Assembly (NCBI GenBank): GCA_031472005.1
Contig: PZJY01000005.1
Location: 3,100,001-3,164,000 of the forward strand
Direction: 5' to 3'
DNA length: 64,000 bases
Source of the DNA: Tetracladium setigerum
Lineage: Eukaryota > Ascomycota > Leotiomycetes > Helotiales
Made by a program: the position numbers and the translations under genes. Every line of letters starts with the position of its first letter. Position 1 is the stretch's first letter. Below are positions 22,386 to 36,151 of the stretch, in pieces. Below the pieces are notes generated by a model. That model was given only the letters and a program-made list of their open reading frames with translations. It was not told where the DNA came from and did no database searches.

Positions 22386-23319
22386 TGTGTATGTGGAGAA
22401 CGGATTGTTGGAGAAAGCTGGGGAAGGAACATGAAGCTCGAATGTTCAAACGTGGGGAATTGACACTGGGGATGCTCGGCTTAAGCTGCAACAGCCGGTG
22501 GCTGACCGAGGGTGCGGTCATCGGTCGACTGGGCCAACAATTGGCATCGGTTCATACCTGCGAAAGTTAATTCTCCTTGACAGGACCATGTAGGTTTGCC
22601 CTGTGGATTGGTTAGTTGGGTAGCAAAGAGCATCGAGAGCTGGATAGCAAAGTTTTGTATTGGAGAGAAAGTTGTGAAGAGAAGAAGAGAAGCGCAGATA
22701 CACAGAACTTTTTTTGAGAGGAAAATTGCGCGAGAGCGGTGAATGAAGGCAGACGCTAAGCGACTCGACTGTAAAGAGATAGCTCAGATACACGTGACAA
22801 AGAGTCCGGATGAGAAAGTCGAATGAACAGAAGATCTGCTAACAGTTTTTTTTAAACAATTATACAATTTGAGGATGTAGCATGTCATGGGGCTCGAACT
22901 ATAGAGATATAGTAAGCTTCGTTCAAAGTCTGACAAAAAATATTGAACGAGCCATGCTAGATATATGCGTCGTAGCTGAGTAGCATGAGCAGATGTGATC
23001 TATTGTCTCGGGAAAGATAAGTTCAGATATCTCCGGTTCGTATTTAGTTGCTTGATACTTGCTAGTAGTCTAGAATAATGCACTTCAATTTGAAGTGCCA
23101 AAAGATCGTAGCAAAAGCAAGGGGTATCAAAAAGTATATTAAATCAAAGCAATAATTAAGTACGAAGCCAGCTTCAAATCATTATCTCCACATACATCGA
23201 ATTATCCCCAAAAACCGTCTCGCAAAGTAAACAGGTTCCGTCTGACCCTTTCTACGTCATTAAAATCATCATATCTCGTCAAGTAGGGACGACCGTTAGT
23301 ATCCGACAAATTCAGTTCT
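22386..23319. other. intergenic region of about 0.9 kb
   Basis: This is the upstream flank of the HIBADH gene and the 3' flank of the GNAT gene. It is AT-rich with no supported gene. Confidence 0.5.
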
Positions 23320-24124
23320 TCATCTCTTCTTCTTTCCCGGACTCCCCATCTCAGCAACAACGCCATCCAACGCCCTCGCCGCTCTGCCCTCCTCCCTCCT
23401 AAAGCCCTTATTAAACATCTCCGGCATTACCGCTCCACTATTAGCATGCTCAACGGCAAACCCAATCTCAACCGAATTCCCTACCTTCTCCCTCGCAACT
23501 CGTACCACTTCCTCCAACAACCCTCTCCCCACACCCTTCCCTCTATACTTCAACTTTGTCGTCCACGCCCTCACTAACCCCTTCCCCCCATCTTCCGCTT
23601 CTTGCTCCCATTTCTCTCCAGCCTAAGCACCGCCGTCCCGATAATCTCATCCCCGAAAATACAGCCGATGATCAAATCTTCCTCGCTGCCGTTTTCCTCT
23701 TTTAAATATCCCCAATTTATGCTCTCGGCAAGCGTGAGATAGCCACTCGTAAATGCCCTAACACCAACCAAACATGCCATCGTCACACCAGCCAATGTAG
23801 TAAACACCACGCCAACATCCCCCTCGTCTTCCACAAAACCTGAAAAAGCACGCTAACCAGCAGCACGTAAGCCGTCAAAACCAAAGGATGGAAAATCACC
23901 GCCCTCGCCGCAGTTTGTCTCTGCTGGGCGATGGAGTCGGCGATCAGTTTCAAGGCGGAGATTTTATCGTCACGGTATGTGAGGATTGTGGTGGTGAGTT
24001 CGGGGAGATGTGCGTTTGTGTTTTGGGGGTAGTGGTGGTGAAGACGGAGGTGGGAGAGTTCGTGAGAGGGAGGGAGGAGGCTTTCTTCGGATGATGAGGA
24101 TGAGCAGGAGTCGATTGTGGTCAT
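23320..24124 (-). CDS. membrane-anchored GNAT acetyltransferase, frame broken twice
   Basis: Three frame segments overlap on the minus strand from ATG 24124. The first has a Ser-rich start, a predicted alpha helix (DDKISALKLIADSIAQQRQTA) and a hydrophobic segment (VIFHPLVLTAYVLLVSVLF). The second continues from FVEDEGDVGVVFTTLAG to the GNAT strand DEIIGTAVLRLE. The third has VRAWTTKLKYRGKGVGRGLL, the acetyl-CoA pyrophosphate-binding R/Q-x-x-G-x-G/A motif, and FAVEHANSGAVMPEMFNKGF. The breaks are at the five-base A run 23843-23847 and the six-base C run 23584-23589; one added base in each joins all segments without stops, giving about 268 residues. The acetyl acceptor is unknown. Confidence 0.68.
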
Positions 24125-25840
24125 TGTGGCGAGGGAAGAGGGACCGAGGGGTGGGAGGGTCTGAGAGGAGGAAGGATCGAGAAGGGGGTTGATGTTGTGG
24201 AGTTTTGAGTAGAGGGGGGAAGAACGAGGTTGGCTCGGAGGAAGGTGAAGAATGCTATGTGTTGGGGAGGGAGGTTAGTTTGCCATGCTTTTCTTGAATC
24301 ATACTCCAAATTGAATACATGATTGGGAGACTTTTCTTGCATACAGTTTCTAGAAGATAAAATGGAGGAAATGAATAGTTGTGGAAGACTCGGTTGCGGG
24401 TTGCTGTAGCTTTCCCAGAGCTGCTGCTGCCCCTCAATCAAGGTCCAAAACAGCGTCAACAACCAAAGCAAACAAAAGAAACAAGAACAAGCTGAGGATG
24501 ATTGCAAATTAATTTAATAAACAAAAGAAATACTCACCAGCGCTAGTCCTGAAGCCAGGCACGGCATTCATCCGATCGGTAACAATGCTAGCATTCAATC
24601 TGAATTCCAGCTCCCTGGGCGGTAACGCATATCTAACCATCTTCCCCACGTGCACTGGCTTCGACCTAACCTAAACTAAGCGACGAGAAGCGCGATATCG
24701 TCGTATCGAGGAGGATCAGCTTCTTCTTCTTCTATCGAAAACAAATGCAACAACTCATTTGTGATGAAAAAGAAAATGTAATTTGTCTAGATGATGATGA
24801 TGATGATGATGATGATGAAAGGGAAATCAACCCACATGACGGCTGGCTTCCATCTTGGGGGGCAGGACGCGAGCAGTCTTTATGGAGCAACCAACATACG
24901 AAAGCCTCCGACCAACTGAGGTGATTTAGCGCGCTTCTTATTGGTGTTGGGTTGGGGAGGGAGAGATAGCTTATCATCGGTGCGTAGTTTCAGACGAGAG
25001 GGAACGCAGGTTGGTGGCGTGCACGTGAGGGAGGGAGGGAGGTGATCTTGACTCGCTCGGGAGATCGACAGGGTGTGTGTGTTGGAGATTTATTTATCCT
25101 CTGAACTGCTTGCTTTGCGGGCTTGGTAATGCCGTGGTTTCGTACCTCCGTACTGTACGTAAATAGTAGAGATATACATATGCATCATCTAATTATCATG
25201 AAACACACAACACAACCCTAGAGGATAAAGACTTTGCATGCCATATAGACTAGCAACAAAGCCATTCTTGTCTACAATCAATCCATCACAGTAGTGCGGG
25301 GCATGGCATGGCATGGCGGGGTAGAAATTAGTGCATTTGCACCCCCATTATTGTTGACATTGACATTCCCCAAGGACCACTTTTCAACCATTTAAGCGAA
25401 TGTTTTGAGTATATAGCTCCGTTGTTATTACGAACTAGCAACGGAGGCATGATCTGCCAAACTAAAGTGCCCTGTGTCGAGAATGGTGACGTGGTCACCT
25501 GCTTCCTTCAATCTTCGAATCTGCCCCTCTATTTCTTATCTGTGCTTCTATTTGCCTACTTTCCCACATCGTTGCGGCGGCGCTCCATTTAACCATGCTT
25601 TTGCGCCTGCCTACCTTCCCTAAATAACCCGCTGGACATAAATGGAGCCAAAGAAATACAAAAAAGAATTAAAAAAGACTGGACTCTTTTGGAGGTACCT
25701 ATATTGCGGCACATGGTTCTGCAGGCAGGTATGAGAGAATTTTCCTTTTGCATCACACCGCCGCGTTGTGCGATGAGTGATCCATCCTTCAACCCAGCAG
25801 GATTGGCCGTTTTTGGCAGTTTTGGCGAAAGCAATTCGCA
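24125..25840. other. intergenic region of about 1.7 kb
   Basis: This is the upstream flank of the GNAT gene and the 3' flank of the glycosyltransferase. It contains a GAT microsatellite, a TACTGTAC motif at 25151-25158 and a GGCAT repeat near 25300. No supported gene. Confidence 0.5.
24790..24818. repeat. (GAT)n trinucleotide microsatellite
   Basis: Nearly ten uninterrupted GAT units. Confidence 0.95.
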
Positions 25841-28800
25841 TTACCTCTTCGCCAGTTGAAACTCCCGAAGAACCAATTGTATCTTTGCCTCATCGGGAGG
25901 AGTGTTCCTCGCGGCATAGGAACCCTGGATCTGCCTGGCAAGTAATATCTTGCTCTCTGTTGGCGTAGCATGCAGCGAACTGATGCTCTTGTATGCACCT
26001 AAAAGGGGGTATCCAACGAAGCCCAGCATTGCTAATAACCCTATTGTCAGCATTCTTCTCTCCGCTACTACTCTGAAGGAGGAAAACTAACCAGCACCAG
26101 GTTTAAACAAGACTCCCAGCGTTCCTGTGACAAAACCCCTTGCAAAACCAACAGCTCCATCTTTAGCAGCGCCCTTGGCAGGGTCGACAACAATGCCGGT
26201 AAATCCTGTTGCAAATCCAACTGCTAGTGCCTAAAGATATCCCAGTTAGCTTACATTGGAAGAAAGTTTTGTTTCTTTTCGCTTGCTCACCTTCCCGCCA
26301 ACAAGCATTCCACTCTTCCAATCCTTCACCTCTCCCCTCTCCATCTTCTTGTCTCCATACAATACAGGCAAGTTATGAAACCCATCCGCCATGGCGACCG
26401 GTAAATCCAGTAACATCCCTTTCGCAAATCCACCTGACATCTTTCCTAACTCCTTGGTCGCAACTCCAGCTGCCGCGGCTGCTCCCGTCGGGTTATGAAC
26501 ACGCTGCAGGCTTCTTCCTCCTTCTCCTCCTCGCAAGCCGCTCGCTTGGGTTGCTTCAAGGCTCGATGTTTCTCGGCGAAGTGTTTGCGCTTTCTTGATT
26601 TCTCGGTAGGGATTGACAAATACATTCTTGCCATTACTGGTTAGATCAATCATGGTATCTATTAAAGTCGATGAACCAGCGCTGAGAGGGTCCCAACGTT
26701 TATGGTCGATTTCGATGGGATTGCAACGGTAACTGTTTTTTTCCCTCAGTCAGTCTAAACTTTCAACCCAAAGTTCAAAATGGGAAACTCACGCCTTAAT
26801 GTTCTTCATCTTCAACTCCTTTCTCTCCATCAAAATGAATGCAGCCTCATCTGACAGCTTCAAATTATACTTATCGCCCATCTCATACGTCCACACCGCA
26901 GTTTTCTGTGGTAATATGTCGCAACGCATTTTCTTGACCGGGAGATTTCTATGGAATGATTTCACGGCTTCTTTCACCCCATTCTCGCTCACCATCTTGC
27001 TGGCAATTGCTTGTGCTGCAAAGGTGGTGAGGGGATCGAGACAGACTTGGATTGCGGCTACGAGGTTGGCAGCATCGAGGGATTTGTGATCGATTGGCGA
27101 CGGGCCTGCACCGGCGGAATGGATTCTTTCTCCCCAGAAATGTTGACTGTGGTGGGATTTAGTACTCGAGGGAGAAATTGGGGTATGGAAAACTTACTCT
27201 CCAAAAAATGGGATTATTGCAGTCGGACGACCGTATCTGAGGCCGCATGCCGTTGTCCCAGCTCCACCATGGTGAATAACTGCCGAGACGTGCTGAAAAA
27301 GCCATTCTGAAAGCATCATTAGCTCGTACTCGTTTGAAGTATGTAGAGCTTACTTACCATGTGGACAATCATCGATAAAGATGACATTCTCATCTGAATA
27401 CCCCGCGCCCAATTTGCTCCAGCCTTTAGAAACGACAGCTCGAACACCAGCCTCACGAACTGAGCACAGGATAATCTCGGTCATCTCTTGAGGATTCTTC
27501 ATAACTATGCTCCCAAACCCAATATAAATGGGAGGCGGTCCAGCTTTCAAGAACTCTTCGAGTTCAGAAGTTGGGGTGAAGTCGGGTGGATCCCGAAAGA
27601 AGAAACCACACACATCTGAACTTGTTAGTTTCCTCACTACGCTTTGAAGAATCGAGGACTCTTCCTTACCGATATTAGCAGGCCAGTCTTTAGGTTTTGG
27701 AACCAATGATGGAGACCAGCAATACGTGAATGGTACGTGCAAATAATCCGCCAGACCTGCTCCCATCATTGCTCGAATGGGCTCTAAGTTCAGCGACGTC
27801 TTTCGCCACAAGTTAATCGTTTCTACCAGTCTACGAAAGTAAGAATCCACTGCATCCAATCGTGATATCTGAGATATTTCAACTTACCCTTGCCAAGTCA
27901 TCAATTCCACAAGCCCATACGACAGAAAATTGCTTGTCTTCTGATCCGCAAGCGAAGACTTCATGATGTTCGCCAATGGATGCGGAAAGTCTCTCGTCGG
28001 GGTCCAAGGCATGGTAAACATCAAATGAACGGGTATTCCCAAAGCTTGTGCGCAGTGAAGATGTGCAAAGCTAGGTGGATTGGCAATGATAGCCTCAGCG
28101 ACAAAAGGCTCGTTGGTCTTTGGATCGGGCTCAATACATGATCTCCAGCATCCCTCTAGCATCTCCAGAATCATCTTGCGTTTGCGTGTGATCTCGCCTC
28201 CGCGGAAAGATGCGAGATTGGGGATTATTCCTGGATTGTTGACCATGTACTTGTGGTTTTTGTTAGCTTTCGGTGACGCTTGACAATGAAAGAATACCCA
28301 CGGCCATCAACTCTTCCGGGTCGCCTCCTATTGCAAAGAAGTCTAGACCTGCTTCTCTGACAAAACTCTCGAAAACATCGTGGGTCGCAAGACGTATTCT
28401 ATGACCAGCACGCTGTAATTCGGCTCCCAGAGCGATGAATGGCTGAACATCTCCTGGAATACATATTTAGACACGTGATCTCTTTGGAAGTTATGAGGAA
28501 GCCTACCTCGACTTCCAACAACCTGAATCACAATATTAAGAAGTGGGTAATCTGAATTGCTCGGTGTCTCGCTGAGAGGTTCGTAGAGTGATTCCAGCTC
28601 TGGAATTCTCATGTCCGAGTTGATGAACATGCTAACTCTACCATTTCCTGGGGAAATTATCAGTTTTAAAACGTCAAGACATCAGAAAACGCAGAGAGAG
28701 CTTACTCATGACTTCTGCCGACACATCTCCATTCCCAATCGTAAGCTGATGATAGGCTGGTGGGACTTCATCATCGTTGGCTGACTCTTCTGGTGAAGGG

Positions 28801-28945
28801 ACTACCTCAATCCCTTCGTACTGAGGCATAATCGAGGCATTGTCATCAGCTGTTCCACTTTCGAACACGCTCGACGGATTGCTCTGTTGCGAAGCAAAGT
28901 ATGCACCTGCATGGTTAGGTGTGGGAGGGGGTTCTGCTTCTCCAT
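25841..28945 (-). CDS. UDP-glycosyltransferase, sterol glucosyltransferase-like (GT1/GT28), eleven exons
   Basis: Minus-strand exons are 28945-28706, 28647-28507, 28453-28302, 28249-27888, 27830-27670, 27615-27358, 27306-27198, 27146-26793, 26732-26291, 26230-26092 and 26031-25841; every junction keeps frame. The N-terminal donor-loop domain starts with [20 protein letters not shown] and [22 protein letters not shown]. The nucleotide-sugar-binding half has [13 protein letters not shown] and the signature [27 protein letters not shown]. The enzyme should transfer a sugar from a UDP-sugar to a sterol-like acceptor. The C-terminal 200 residues form a Gly/Ala-rich tail ([20 protein letters not shown]). 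The ATG at 28943-28945 joins the long frame only if one C is added to the five-base run at 28927-28931; otherwise the long frame has no in-frame ATG. Length is about 849 residues. Confidence 0.85.
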
Positions 28946-29942
28946 AGTGGACCTTCAGAACGACGATCAATCCTCTAGATTCCAGAATGGATTTCCTCGG
29001 ATTGTGTATACGATGGGTAGATCAGAAAGAGACAAGCGAGCGAGGTGAGATAGAGAGAAGGCAAAAAACGAAAGAAGTGTCTGTAATGGTAGAATGAAAT
29101 GGTGGAAGATCCGGAGCACCAGCTCGACAGAACGATGGGTACCATCTCAAGGTATACGCGGCATTGGCAGCCATTGCCAGACCCACTTTAGCACCTTACC
29201 GTCCGATTATGTATTTTTAAAAAGCTTCTTCAGCCTTGAAAGCATGTTAAACGACAATACGATGTTGGGCGGTTGCTGATCATGGATGGTAGTTGGGATT
29301 GCTTCTCGATTTCGGGGAGATTTGCATACAAACAAGCTTTCCGAGTGCGAGCTGGGTTGGCGGGTACGAAAATGTTTAAGCGAAATACGGTGTCAGGTTG
29401 GGAACTAGGCTTCATACGGATAGTTGCACCTCGATAGGCTTGCGGATTGAAGCTAATGATAGACAGCTGCAACGGAAAGTAGGAGCCGAGAGAAAGATGG
29501 CTTGATAAGTTTGTTTCTAGAAATTATGCCGGGCCGCTGTCGTGAGGGAATGCTGGTCATCTTGCTGGCTTCTTGGCATTTCCGCCAAACCTCCACAGTC
29601 GCGTGCCTTAGGGATTGATCAGATTGAGTACGGAGGATGTTGCCGTGAAAAGTATCCAGAAACTTGTGATAATGGCGGAATTTACATTACATACTTTTGT
29701 ACAAGTGGAGAGACAGTCAGAGGTGTGGAGAGGGGAGCAATCTTTGTACCACTCTTCACCCCTCAGGTTCATCCGAGCCTCAGATATTCTTCCCAAGTTT
29801 TATTTTTTGATTCTAGTTAGAAAGTACTGAATGAAATAATTTTAAATCAACAAAGCAATTTAACTAAAAAGGGAAGTTTGTCGAAACCGAACCAAGCAGT
29901 GCTTGGAATTGAAGCTGGCTATGTACGCAAGGAAGTGTTGCT
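28946..29942. other. intergenic region of about 1 kb
   Basis: This is the 5' flank of the glycosyltransferase and the 3' flank of the unknown gene to its right. Open frames here show no family features. Confidence 0.5.
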
Positions 29943-30397
29943 TCATTTACGCCAAGCATGTAAACAAGCATCAACCGAAAAGTCAATCTCGATACCTACG
30001 GGTTGTTGAAGCTGTTTCACACTCTTTACATATGGATGCAACCATGGGCCTTGCGTATTTGCTTCTACAAGCTCCCACAAGAGTTTCCCATGCGCCTCTC
30101 CATCGACTCTGAAGATAGGCGTGCCATCCGCCTTCCGTTCGTCGATATAATTAACTCTACTAAACTTTGCTGCATGCGCAGGAAGCTCCACGAAGTTGAT
30201 GTTAATTTTTTTGCGTTGCCACAAGCACAAACCCTGATCGTGTTGACGGTCATATCTCGATTTAAAATCCTCCATCAAACCGTGAAGGGGTCCGGGGTCG
30301 TCAGGACGAGAAGGTGTTCAGGTGCAGACTCGACTAGCATCTGGGAGGCATTCGTGTGGAACATTCCAACCACCACTTTGGAACAGCTCCAATTCAT
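29943..30397 (-). CDS. uncharacterised protein of about 151 residues, frame broken once
   Basis: From ATG 30397 the frame reads MNWSCSKVVVGMFHTN and LVESAPEHLLVLTTPDP, then shifts. The second part (LMEDFKSRYDRQHDQG, CLWQRKKININFVELPAH, VNYIDERKADGTPIFRVDG, LLWELVEANTQGPWLHPYVK) is clearly protein-like, with alternating hydrophobic strands. One base added in the G run at 30287-30290 (C run on the coding strand) joins the two without a stop. I do not recognise the family. There is no signal peptide and no membrane helix. It is divergent from MCM6 with only 316 bases between the two starts, so the two may share a promoter. Confidence 0.55.
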
Positions 30398-30713
30398 GTG
30401 ATGCGGACAAGCGGCCGCTTTCGACCGCTTTTGTTGCACGTCGCCAAAAAAAAAAACCTTTCTGAAAAAGTTCCAAATCGTTCAAATCTGCAACTTTTTC
30501 AAAATGTCTCTTGACTCAACTTGGCAAAAAACCCCGAGTGCGAGTGCGAGTACGACTGCCTACCAAAACGGTGAAAGAGCGCGTAAAGTGTATTTTGCTT
30601 GGCGCGTTTCTGGCGACGCGACCGCCATCTTCCCCACCTCCTGAAAATATCAATCGCAACAACAGACAAACAACGACCCCACTACAACATCACGTCACAT
30701 CACATTCTCTAAA
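30398..30713. promoter_or_regulatory. short divergent promoter between the unknown gene and MCM6
   Basis: The region contains a poly-A tract near 30447-30458 and GC-rich cell-cycle-box-like words: GGCGCG at 30601-30606 and ACGCGA at 30616-30621. These resemble the ACGCGT box bound by MBF in yeasts, which controls MCM genes. Assignment is by resemblance only. Confidence 0.4.
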
Positions 30714-33713
<3,000 letters not shown>

Positions 33714-36151
33714 AGATGAGATTTGATGATATGGAATGATGGCTTATGAGCTGGAAGAAACGAAAGGATACCATGATTTTTGTTGGTCTTTTTAGCAGGA
33801 GTGTGGCGCATTCGTGTTTGTTTTGGCTTGAGCATAGCCTGGGTGTAGGTGGGAGATGATTGAGTATGAATAGAAATAAACAAAGAGAATAGATGGTGTT
33901 CACTAATGCCGAGTGGCTTTCAACATGTAATATTGGTTCCTTGCCTTTTAGCCTCACCTCTTGAAATGGCTCTTCTGGGATTCAACCCTCACTCTTCATG
34001 TCCGATCTGATACATATCTGCAATCTTCCGATCGGTCTAAATCACCGAATCTGTCCGTGTCAAATTCAAAGCTGCTTCTGTTTGATCTGTTTGTTGGCTC
34101 GGTTCCATCTTCTAGCCAGCAGGAGACTGTCATTCATTTCATTCTTGCTTTTTTCCGGCTTCCCTATCTTGATTTTCGAAGTGGTACGAGTTTTGCCGAG
34201 GGATTTGGGTATGATCATCGGTTGGGGGATTGTAAATAAGTATGGTGATTGAGAAGCCGTTGGAGCCAAGGGGGGCAATAAGATGAGGGTATTCATTCTG
34301 TCGTTGTGGACTTTTGTGGTTGGTGGTGCCTGACATATAGACCAGGGTAATGATATAGAGCAACGCCGATCGAAAACATGTTTCAATCTTCCAAGATGGC
34401 GTTTTACATCGCTTGCACATGCACACAATTTTCCAAACAACTGCCGCCCATATATGTTTCAACCAATAAGTTTCATGTTTGCTCCTGCTCCTCACAAATT
34501 GTCATATCCCAAACCAGCGCCTTCTTGCGAGAGTAACCAGGAAAAGGGTAACGATCTAAGCCCATTCCATGCTTCCACTTCACACCCACCCTCTCCGGCC
34601 TTCCCAATCTCACAAAACCGTGTCCATATCACCAATAACGGCAATTCACCTCCATCCACAACCAAACAAAGTGTACTCGATGACAACATACTACCCACTG
34701 TCACCCACACCTCCCTTCCTCCCAAAGGGCACCCATTCCTCATCAAGTCGTGCCCAGGCGATTCTCTACATTCTTAATTCCCAAAACAGCCAACGCAGTT
34801 TACCCTCAGCCAATCAGACCCGTCAAAATCCCTGGAATTCAACCTCATTCAACTTTTCCCAATGTTTCCCAATGTGGGGAACTTATCAACAAGGAATACC
34901 CGATATAAGCTTTTGCAAACGCCACGCCTTTCTCCATTGCAGTAATTGCACTCTCTTGCTGACAATCAGCCTGTTGTGAAACTGCCGTTGCAGAAATTGC
35001 ACTCTCGCATTCTTTTGGTTTGGAGTTGGATTTTGCTTATAAGTTTCACGTTGCCCACACACACACCCCCTTGATTTATTTCAGATCGTGTTTTGCGTTT
35101 CAAGTGGCGATATATTTGTATCACTTTTTTGGGAGATGTTCACCTTTTTGGGGATGAATGAGCAAACGAAAACAGTCGAGGTGATAGGGTTTTCGCTTAG
35201 GAAAGCGCGTTCCTGATTTAGCTCCCGCTTTATTTTCCCCGCCAACCAAACGGCCAACGGCGGTCAGATCAGACCTGGAGAGGTCGAAACATTTACAAAC
35301 GAATCGGCACATCAGCCGACTCCATCACCTACCTACCTACCTGCATCGATCGAAGAGAAGACGACGACGACGACGACTTCACGAGAAACACGCAGCATTC
35401 AGAAACACGTTAATTCAATTCATCTTCATCTTCGTGTGTACTTTCTCTCCCTCTCCTCCTTCTTTCTCTCGCTCTCCATCCACATGGAGGCTGCTACTTT
35501 TTCGTCATTCGCTGCCCCGCCCAAAAACCAACCCACCCACCATTCCATCTCCTCCCTTGGCTGCACCACTGCCAGTACGTACAAGTACAATATGTAAGGA
35601 ATGTAGCTTACGCCGAAGCCCGGGATCGAAAAAAAAATAAAAATGAACGAAGGAACAAAACGAGAGAAGAAAAATATTCAGTTGCGAAAAAAGGCAGGAA
35701 GGCAAGCAAGCGAACCCAGAAAAGGATGAAGAACGCCCAGACATGAATTTGCGATCGATCAATGGTTGCCTTGTCGTCACTAAAAAGAGAGGGAAAAAAA
35801 AAAGTCCGCTGCTGCGCCGAAGGGTCGCGCTGTGGTTTTATACATGGTATCGTGACGGAAAGGAAATACGTCGTGGGATATGGTACATGAAGAAGGAGAG
35901 GGCTATCGTCATGGTGAGGGAGGGTCTGCATTTGCAGAACCGCATAATCGCATTGGCGCGCTGAAGCGATATTGGAGGCATTGGGAGCTGGTCGTGATCA
36001 ATGGACAATCCAGGCACGGCTATTTGCGTCGTGAGGTTGACAGGGGCGACGTGGTCGAGCTGAATGCAGGTTGTCGTTGGATTTGATGATCCATGCGCCA
36101 CGGTTTGGAGAGGTTTAGTTTAGTTGAGCTGAACTCGCAAAACAAATTCGA
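33714..36151. other. convergent intergenic region of about 2.4 kb
   Basis: This lies between the 3' ends of MCM6 and the zinc-cluster gene. It holds ACCT repeats near 35327-35343, a GAC repeat near 35361-35376 and long purine- and pyrimidine-rich runs. No protein-like frame is supported. Confidence 0.5.

Noticed and set aside
22880..22920. GGGGCTCGAAC resembling a tRNA end
   Set aside because: No cloverleaf can be drawn upstream or downstream.
29084..29254. Frame on the minus strand from an ATG near 29,134 to a TAG just before the glycosyltransferase frame
   Set aside because: I considered it as a first exon, but a one-base repair of the C run gives a better N-terminus and the splice signals are poor.
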